Source of the DNA: CAJQQY01 sp964352225
GTDB taxonomy: Bacteria > Bacteroidota > Bacteroidia > Chitinophagales > Saprospiraceae
Assembly (NCBI GenBank): GCA_964352225.1
Contig: CAYGRM010000062.1
Location: 1 to 22,782 of the forward strand
Length of the DNA: 22,782 bases
Direction of reading: 5' to 3'
Under the pieces are notes generated by a model that saw only the letters and a program-made list of their open reading frames with translations, ran no database searches and was not told the DNA's origin. Positions within the stretch are counted from its first letter, which is position 1; every line of letters starts with the position of its first letter. A program made the position numbers and the translations under genes. This document shows, piece after piece, positions 1-4,354 of this stretch.

Positions 1-631
1 CATTGTGTCTTTGCCAATGAGGTTTTGAGCCTAAATCTCGAATTAATTTAATTGAAGTTTGCCAATCTTCAATATTAATATCAGGTGGTGGACAAGGAGG
101 AACGATGAAACCAAGATTAATTCTCACACCTGCCACATCTCCCGAAATTAATTTATCTCCCATCTGCCAAGCTATATGATGAACTGCGTGACCTGGAGTA
201 TGCCAACCAACAACTTTTACATTTCCAAAATCTACTTCTAGTTTATCATCACAAGAAATCAGATTCTCTTCTTTTATGGGATTCATTTGTCCCCAGAGTT
301 CGTCCATTTTTTCTTGATAAATTCGTTTTGCTGAACTCATTAGTTTCTCAGGAGAAGCTAGATGCCTGTACCCAAGAGGATGCACATATATTTTCGCTCC
401 CATATCTCCAAATACCCAAGCTGCGCCTGCATGATCTAAATGAATATGAGTCAGGAATACATGCTTAATATCTTCCACCTGAAATCCAACTCGTTCAATT
501 TCAGATTTTAATTTTGGGTAAGTGGAGTGTGGTCCTGTCTCAAAAAGAATGGGGCCATTATCAGTCTCTACAAGGTAGGAAGCAATAGTTTTGTCTTGAT
601 GTAAAAAACCTAGATCTAAAGTATGAATCAT
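1..631 (-). CDS. MBL-fold metallo-hydrolase, C-terminus cut by window edge
   Basis: About 210 residues are visible, beginning MIHTLDLG at an ATG whose complement is at 629-631; the gene runs off the left edge, so the C-terminus is missing. The fold is set by the zinc motif HIHLDH (residues 62-67), followed by His148 in HTPGHAVHH and Asp165 in SGDVAG. These are the expected first, second and bridging metal ligands of a glyoxalase II / metallo-beta-lactamase-like hydrolase. There is no signal peptide, so the enzyme should be cytoplasmic. The substrate cannot be told; the family covers thioesterases, lactonases and phosphodiesterases. It lies downstream of msrB in the same direction, but a strong terminator sits between them, so it is probably transcribed separately. 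Confidence 0.9.
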   Translation of the reverse strand, partial: MIHTLDLGFLHQDKTIASYLVETDNGPILFETGPHSTYPKLKSEIERVGFQVEDIKHVFLTHIHLDHAGAAWVFGDMGAKIYVHPLGYRHLASPEKLMSSAKRIYQEKMDELWGQMNPIKEENLISCDDKLEVDFGNVKVVGWHTPGHAVHHIAWQMGDKLISGDVAGVRINLGFIVPPCPPPDINIEDWQTSIKLIRDLGSKPHWQRHN

Positions 632-676
632 ATTAAAATTATTTTAGAAGACAAGTAACGACATTTGTATCAAAAT

Positions 677-719
677 AAAAAGAGGATAGTTTCACACTTA
701 ATAAAACCATCCTCTTTTT
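677..719 (-). terminator. Intrinsic terminator after msrB
   Basis: An 11-bp perfect stem (AAAAAGAGGAT at 677-687 with ATCCTCTTTTT at 709-719) is extended inward by a GTTT/AAAC pairing across one mismatch. Read on the minus strand it ends in a U-rich tail. It lies 10 bases beyond the msrB stop codon. Confidence 0.85.
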
Positions 720-728
720 AATTGAGTA

Positions 729-1133
729 TTAATCTTCTGATTTTGGCTTAAAATTAAGACTAACTGAATTGATGCAATACCGTTGTCCTGTAGGAGGGGG
801 GCCATCATTGAAAATATGTCCTAAGTGACCTCCACAATTTGAGCATAATAATTCCGTCCGAATCATAAAATGACTTTTGTCTACCTTTTTTTCAATATTT
901 GCAGAATCTAATTCTCCCCAGAAACTTGGCCATCCACAACCAGAGTGAAATTTATGCTCACTCTCAAAAAGTTCGTAATCACAGGCTGCGCAAGTGTAAG
1001 TTCCCACTTCATCGAAAGCATTGTATTTTCCAGTACCTGGTCTTTCTGTTCCAGCTTCTCTTAATATTCTATATTCTTCTGGAGTTAATTGTTCTCTCCA
1101 CTCTTCATCTGTTTTATTGACTTTATAATTCAT
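729..1133 (-). CDS. msrB: Peptide-methionine (R)-S-oxide reductase MsrB
   Basis: This 134-residue protein has the full length of a single-domain MsrB. It reduces the R epimer of methionine sulfoxide in oxidised proteins, using thioredoxin. The structural zinc site is intact: Cys48/Cys51 in CAAC and Cys97/Cys100 in CSNC. GCGWPSF (65-71) supplies Cys66 as the likely resolving cysteine, and RYCINS supplies catalytic Cys120. HLGHIFNDGP (103-112) is the usual substrate-pocket segment. There is no signal peptide, so it is cytoplasmic. It is flanked by terminators on both sides, so it is probably a single-gene unit; I could not find a convincing promoter in the AT-rich leader. Confidence 0.97.
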   Translation of the reverse strand: MNYKVNKTDEEWREQLTPEEYRILREAGTERPGTGKYNAFDEVGTYTCAACDYELFESEHKFHSGCGWPSFWGELDSANIEKKVDKSHFMIRTELLCSNCGGHLGHIFNDGPPPTGQRYCINSVSLNFKPKSED

Positions 1134-1266
1134 GATTTTAATTTTTGATTAAAGAAATAAAACATAAAATTAAATATTTAGTTTAATTTTTAATATTTCG
1201 AAATAGTCATTACTCATTTATAAATTTCTTTACTTGTTAATTTTAAAAAAATAAACCGCCAAAATA

Positions 1267-1301
1267 AAAAACGCTTCAAGATTAATTCCTAAAGCGTTTT
1301 T
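1267..1301 (-). terminator. Intrinsic terminator after ubiE-porT
   Basis: AAAAACGCTT (1267-1276) pairs perfectly with AAGCGTTTTT (1292-1301). On the minus strand the hairpin runs into a long T-rich tail (complement of the A-rich 1261-1271). It lies 22 bases past the porT stop codon. Confidence 0.85.
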
Positions 1302-1323
1302 CATTTTTCAGAGAAAATAAATT

Positions 1324-2070
1324 TTATCCTTCAAAGTGAAGAGAGACGGTAAAAGTTCGTGATATTATTTTTTCTATAACACTTGACTGATCTAGATTTT
1401 CATTGTAAATCAATACATTTCCTAAACCTTGGGAAACCTTAAATTCCGGAGAAAAAATAAAAAATGGGAAAAAGAATTGAACTCCTGCACCGACTTCAAA
1501 AGCAAAATCTGTAGGAGCTATTCTAACTAATTCATTCGCTTGTCGTGTTCTAGAATCACTTGCCACATCAAATGAATATTTTACTCCTGCAATTACAAAA
1601 ACCCGCTTATCCTTAAATGGGGCAGATTTATACCTTATATGAAAAGGTAATTCGACAAATACGGATTCCACTTTTCGAGTGTAGGGTCTTCGATCACTAT
1701 TGGCAGCTGAATATCCAATATTTCTCTCTGCAAAGGAAAGGGTAGGCAAAAATCGAAAGTCAAAATATTGACCCACTTTCAAATTACTAACAATTCCTAG
1801 ATTGAATCCTGGACCTGAAACCGCTTGAGCAGTAGCTATACTATCATTTAAGATGAAATCATCAGAATGGAAAACTCTAAACCTTGATGTATTATAACCT
1901 AAAGTGATTCCAAAATAATAAGCCTTTTGCTGAAAATCGAGAAAATTATAATTACCTCGTGCATATTTTTGGGCATGAGCACTTGGAGCTAAAAAGCAAA
2001 AAAGAAGTGCAAGTAGGGCTATTTTATACCCGTGTAAATGGAGCAGATTCCTAAACTTAATCGTTTGCAT
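1324..2070 (-). CDS. porT: PorT, outer-membrane beta-barrel of the type IX secretion system
   Basis: The 248-residue protein has a signal peptide (hydrophobic about 16-30, cleavage after AHA at 33). The mature part alternates hydrophobic and polar residues and ends in an aromatic-rich strand (TFTVSLHFEG), as outer-membrane barrels do. Length, the YYFGITLGYN start of the barrel, and its position directly behind ubiE match the PorT proteins of Bacteroidota. These are membrane components needed for type IX secretion and, in gliding species, motility. The only usable ATG places the start 52 bases inside ubiE, in another frame; no later ATG precedes the signal peptide. The alternative is a generic PorT-family (OMP_b-brl) barrel, since the family name covers many non-T9SS proteins. 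The ubiE linkage favours the true PorT. Confidence 0.8.
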   Translation of the reverse strand: MQTIKFRNLLHLHGYKIALLALLFCFLAPSAHAQKYARGNYNFLDFQQKAYYFGITLGYNTSRFRVFHSDDFILNDSIATAQAVSGPGFNLGIVSNLKVGQYFDFRFLPTLSFAERNIGYSAANSDRRPYTRKVESVFVELPFHIRYKSAPFKDKRVFVIAGVKYSFDVASDSRTRQANELVRIAPTDFAFEVGAGVQFFFPFFIFSPEFKVSQGLGNVLIYNENLDQSSVIEKIISRTFTVSLHFEG

Positions 2071-2747
2071 GTATTTGATTTAAATCCAGTTTTATCTAAA
2101 ACTTTTAAAAAATTGTTTCCTTCAGGAAATGCCTGAACTGATTCGTATAAATAACTGTAAGCTCTTTTGTCTTTTGAAGTAATTCTTCCAATCAAAGGTA
2201 GGATATACTTAAAGTAAAAATTAAAAGCTTGTTTTATTGGGAAAACCGAAGGCCTAGAGAACTCTAGTACAATCAGTTTGCCATCTTTTTTCAAAACACG
2301 ATTCATCTCTGCAATTCCTTTCTCTAAATTTTCGAAATTTCGTACTCCAAATGCAACGGTAATTGCATCGAAGGTATTGTCTTCGAACCTCAAATTTTCA
2401 GAATCACCAACTTCCATTTTGATGATATTTGAGATATTCCTTTTTTGAATCTTTTTCTTTCCGATCTCCAACATCTCCTTCGAAATATCAAGCCCAATAA
2501 TTTCAGTAGGGTTGAGGCGCTTAGTCATCTCAATAGCCACATCACCAGTTCCCGTAGCCACATCAAGAATCTTTTTTGGATCTATTTCTTTTAACTCATT
2601 AATAGCTTTTTTTCTCCATATAGTATCTATTCCTAAAGAAAGAAATCTATTCAGAAAATCATAATAAGGTGCAATGTTATCAAACATCTTTGAAACTTGA
2701 CCTTTTTTATTTTCATCCTGTCTGTAGGGCTTAATATGTTCTGCCAT
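2019..2747 (-). CDS. ubiE: Demethylmenaquinone methyltransferase (UbiE/MenG)
   Basis: This class I SAM-dependent methyltransferase of 242 residues methylates demethylmenaquinone to menaquinone, the last step of the pathway; Bacteroidota respire with menaquinone. The UbiE signature FDNIAPYYDFLNRFLSLG begins at residue 22. The SAM-binding motif LDVATGTGDVA is at 61-71, and AFGVRNFENL is the second family signature. The C-terminus RLSLGICSIYTGIK fits the conserved family end, so the protein is complete despite overlapping porT. A TATCTTTG -7 element lies about 33 bases upstream of the start. It is the first gene of a two-gene unit with porT. Confidence 0.96.
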   Translation of the reverse strand: MAEHIKPYRQDENKKGQVSKMFDNIAPYYDFLNRFLSLGIDTIWRKKAINELKEIDPKKILDVATGTGDVAIEMTKRLNPTEIIGLDISKEMLEIGKKKIQKRNISNIIKMEVGDSENLRFEDNTFDAITVAFGVRNFENLEKGIAEMNRVLKKDGKLIVLEFSRPSVFPIKQAFNFYFKYILPLIGRITSKDKRAYSYLYESVQAFPEGNNFLKVLDKTGFKSNTCKRLSLGICSIYTGIK

Positions 2748-2779
2748 TATTTGGAAATTTTTAGTTCAGAAATTCCTTG

Positions 2780-2787
2780 CAAAGATA
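2780..2787 (-). promoter_or_regulatory. -7 element of ubiE promoter, flanked by an inverted repeat
   Basis: On the minus strand this reads TATCTTTG, an exact match to the Bacteroidota TAnnTTTG element; only a weak TTTA-type -33 is seen upstream. It sits between GTTCAGAA (2764-2771) and TTCTGAAC (2791-2798), a perfect 8-bp inverted repeat that could be an operator or a leader hairpin. Confidence 0.6.
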
Positions 2788-3060
2788 TTATTCTGAACGT
2801 GATTAAATTTAATATTTAAAAAATTTAGGTTTTTTTTTAGAAAAAATTCAAAAAAGATTAAGAAAAATTGTCACAATAGATTCTGAATATTCAGCAATAT
2901 TTTTCTTGAAAAAATTTGGATTTATCCGATTGTTATTCCTGCTTTTATGTCGCTTTTTATAAAAAGTATGATCAAACAACATATTAACATTAAGAATTCA
3001 ATTAAGTTGGAATGATTTGTAAAAAATAAAAAACTATATTTTATCACGTCACAAAACCAT

Positions 3061-3086
3061 AGTTTCAGCATGAAACTTTTTTTTTT
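3061..3086 (+). terminator. Terminator-like hairpin with no gene in front of it
   Basis: AGTTTCA (3061-3067), loop GCA, TGAAACT (3071-3077) runs into ten consecutive T's. The shape is that of an intrinsic terminator on the plus strand, though the stem is short and AT-rich. No plus-strand gene ends upstream, so it would end a small RNA or an unrecognised leader. AAACTAT (3031-3037) could alternatively pair with ATAGTTT (3059-3065) and disrupt it. Confidence 0.45.
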
Positions 3087-3107
3087 ACTGAATTACATTG
3101 TGAACAT

Positions 3108-3245
3108 AAGCGATCGAGGTCGTTCCGTAAAAACCGGGGAATTAAGACTTTGTCAAAATCAGAAATTTAGGACTATTCCTAAACCGTTTAAATTTAAGAA
3201 TCTCTAAACAACCTTTTTGACAAGTCTTATTCTCGATCTTTTTTT
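3108..3245 (+). ncRNA. Candidate structured RNA ending in a U-run
   Basis: Nested complementary segments suggest a folded RNA. P1 is GATCGAG (3112-3118) with CTCGATC (3232-3238), followed at once by seven T's (3239-3245). P3 is AAGACTTTGTCAAAA (3144-3158) with TTTTGACAAGTCTT (3215-3228), 14 pairs with one bulged base. P4 is the hairpin TTTAGGA-CTAT-TCCTAAA (3166-3183). Minor pairings are TTCC/GGAA (3123-3126/3138-3141) and GTTTA/TAAAC (3186-3190/3205-3209). A TACATTGT near-match to the -7 element (3094-3101) could start it near 3108. I do not recognise it as 6S, SRP, tmRNA or a known riboswitch. It may be an independent sRNA or a terminating leader for the gene starting at 3292; both ends are inferred. 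Confidence 0.5.
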
Positions 3246-3291
3246 GAAACCATATTACATAACCGATTATCTAAACCAATTTTAAAATTAC

Positions 3292-3951
3292 ATGCAACTA
3301 ACCACAAGATTAACTAAACAGCCTTCTTTCCTATTTCTGTTTATACTACTATCTTTTCAGGTTCATGCAAAAAACGACAAATTTCCAGGTTACATTATTA
3401 CTCTTGACGATGAAAAAGTGGAAGGAGAAATAATTACAGGAAGTATTACTGACAACGAAGTGAAGATTCAATTCATCGAAGAGGGAGAAGACAAAAAGGA
3501 AACCTACAAAGCAAAACAGCTTAAAGGCTACGGCTACGAATCCATTGAGGAAGATGATTTAGGACTAGAGTATAAAAGATGGATTCATTACGAACAGCAA
3601 AAAGTGGATTATCCTCCTAAACCATTTGCATCAACTACAGTTTTCATGCAACGAGAAGAAGGAGGGGCTTTAACCCTTTTCTGTTATTACGTAGAAGTTA
3701 GAAATGATCGAAAAAATCCTTATCAATATCATTATTATGCTAAAGATGATAATGGAGATTTAGTGAAGATTGATAAAAATGAATTTAGAAAGGTTGCTGG
3801 TAAATTATTTAAAAATTATACAGCAATGTCATCTAAAATCGGAAGAAAGGATTTTGAATATAAAAACTTAGATCGCATGGTTAGAGACTATAATTTTTGG
3901 GTCGAAAATCAACACAATGCGAACGAGTACAGAGTAGCATTAAAACAATAA
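3292..3951 (+). CDS. Secreted protein of unknown function
   Basis: A 219-residue protein with an N-terminal signal peptide (hydrophobic about 13-23, cleavage after VHA at 26) and no lipobox, so periplasmic or exported. The mature part starts PGYIITLDDEKVEGEI, a short beta-rich segment that resembles the N-termini of several uncharacterised Bacteroidota secreted proteins. I do not recognise a catalytic motif. The rest is charged and rich in Lys, Glu, Asp and Tyr (for example YQYHYYAKDD). It stands alone between a candidate structured leader RNA upstream and a hairpin terminator downstream, so it is likely monocistronic. If the upstream RNA is a leader, expression may be set by premature termination. 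No function can be assigned. Confidence 0.85.
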   Translation: MQLTTRLTKQPSFLFLFILLSFQVHAKNDKFPGYIITLDDEKVEGEIITGSITDNEVKIQFIEEGEDKKETYKAKQLKGYGYESIEEDDLGLEYKRWIHYEQQKVDYPPKPFASTTVFMQREEGGALTLFCYYVEVRNDRKNPYQYHYYAKDDNGDLVKIDKNEFRKVAGKLFKNYTAMSSKIGRKDFEYKNLDRMVRDYNFWVENQHNANEYRVALKQ

Positions 3952-3966
3952 ATGAGTTTTAATTTG

Positions 3967-4016
3967 AAAAGTGGTGCAGGAATATTAGTAGGAGATGTCT
4001 TCCTGCACCCACTTTT
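3967..4016 (+). terminator. Hairpin terminator after the secreted-protein gene
   Basis: AAAAGTGG plus TGCAGGAA (3967-3982) pairs with TTCCTGCA plus CCACTTTT (4000-4007, 4009-4016), 16 pairs with one bulged C. The trailing T-run is weak (ACTTTTATAG), but position and stem strength support a terminator for the gene ending at 3951. Confidence 0.7.
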
Positions 4017-4108
4017 ATAGTCACGAAGGGTTACTTACTTTTTAATATTAGTTTTTGTTTTATGTCGATTTACATTTAGTAAAGGCTAAAAAGTAAATCA
4101 AAATTAAT

Positions 4109-4165
4109 GGCGCATAATTCTATTGGTTAAAGTCAGCGTTCTGCAAAGAACTCTGACTTTTTTTT
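4109..4165 (+). ncRNA. Possible small RNA with a tRNA-Cys-like 5' half, ending in a terminator
   Basis: The segment starts GGCGCAT (4109-4115), has a D-loop-like TTGGTTA, then CTGCAAA resembling a Cys (GCA) anticodon loop. Instead of a T-arm it folds into AAAGTCAG-c-GTTCT-GCAA-AGAAC-t-CTGACTTT (4129-4160) followed by T's to 4165. A functional tRNA is excluded because the D and anticodon stems do not pair and the 3' half is missing. The resemblance may be chance. A TACATTTA element (4071-4078) could start transcription about 25 bases earlier, but no -33 is seen. Confidence 0.25.
4129..4165 (+). terminator. Strong intrinsic terminator with GCAA tetraloop
   Basis: An 8-bp stem (AAAGTCAG/CTGACTTT), a C-U internal mismatch, a 5-bp stem (GTTCT/AGAAC) closed by a GCAA GNRA tetraloop, then T's through 4165. 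It is the second terminator between the gene ending at 3951 and gyrA, so it either backs up the first one or ends a separate small transcript. Confidence 0.75.
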
Positions 4166-4226
4166 ATGCAAAAACTCAAACCATTTTGACTCCTTTTTTT
4201 TATACAAAAATGGATCAAAACAAGCC

Positions 4227-4248
4227 TTTTCCATGTGGAAAATTCCAC
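4227..4248. promoter_or_regulatory. Overlapping inverted repeats, candidate operator upstream of gyrA
   Basis: TTTTCCA-TG-TGGAAAA (4227-4242) and GTGGAA-AA-TTCCAC (4235-4248) are both perfect and share the middle half-site, giving three alternating half-sites. They end 14 bases before the -33 element of the gyrA promoter, a suitable place for a regulator. Binding is inference; gyrA can also be controlled directly by supercoiling. Confidence 0.4.
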
Positions 4249-4261
4249 CCCTCAAAATTCC

Positions 4262-4289
4262 TTGCCGTCAATCAAATTGCTTATCTTTG
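4262..4289 (+). promoter_or_regulatory. gyrA promoter
   Basis: TTG (4262-4264), 17 bases, then TATCTTTG (4282-4289), an exact TAnnTTTG -7 element of the Bacteroidota housekeeping sigma factor. The predicted start of transcription, near 4296, gives a leader of about 60 bases that contains the N-run. Confidence 0.65.
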
Positions 4290-4305
4290 CACCTGTTTTG
4301 AGAAA

Positions 4306-4315
4306 NNNNNNNNNN
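4306..4315. other. Run of 10 N: assembly gap or ambiguous sequence
   Basis: Ten N's lie in the gyrA leader, 39 bases before the start codon. The true length and sequence are unknown, so leader features and the junction of the flanking contigs should be treated with care. Confidence 0.98.
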
Positions 4316-4354
4316 TTTTATAACCAATAGTAATAAAAGAAACACTTAAGATTT

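Larger units (their letters stand above)
2748..3291. other. 544-base gene-free region between ubiE and the 3292 gene
   Basis: I find no credible coding sequence here. It holds the ubiE promoter (2764-2798), a perfect 12-bp palindrome CTGAATATTCAG (2883-2894) and a perfect 14-bp AT-rich palindrome CTTTTTATAAAAAG (2953-2966). It also holds a terminator-like hairpin (3061-3086) and a candidate structured RNA (about 3108-3245). The last two are listed separately. Confidence 0.7.
3952..4354. other. 403-base intergenic region upstream of gyrA
   Basis: No coding sequence is supported. In order it contains the hairpin at 3967-4016, the possible tRNA-like small RNA with its terminator (4109-4165), overlapping palindromes (4227-4248), the gyrA promoter (4262-4289) and the N-run (4306-4315). 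Confidence 0.75.

Noticed and set aside
3108..3245. 6S RNA or SRP RNA
   Set aside because: The candidate is short for 6S and lacks a clear single long rod with a central bubble; the conserved SRP GGAA-loop core is absent.
4109..4165. Functional tRNA-Cys
   Set aside because: Only the 5' half resembles a tRNA; the D-stem and anticodon stem do not pair, there is no T-arm and no 3' acceptor strand. Kept only as a possible relic.
4123..4323. 66-codon open frame upstream of gyrA
   Set aside because: It runs through a terminator, the gyrA promoter and the N-run, so it cannot be a real gene.
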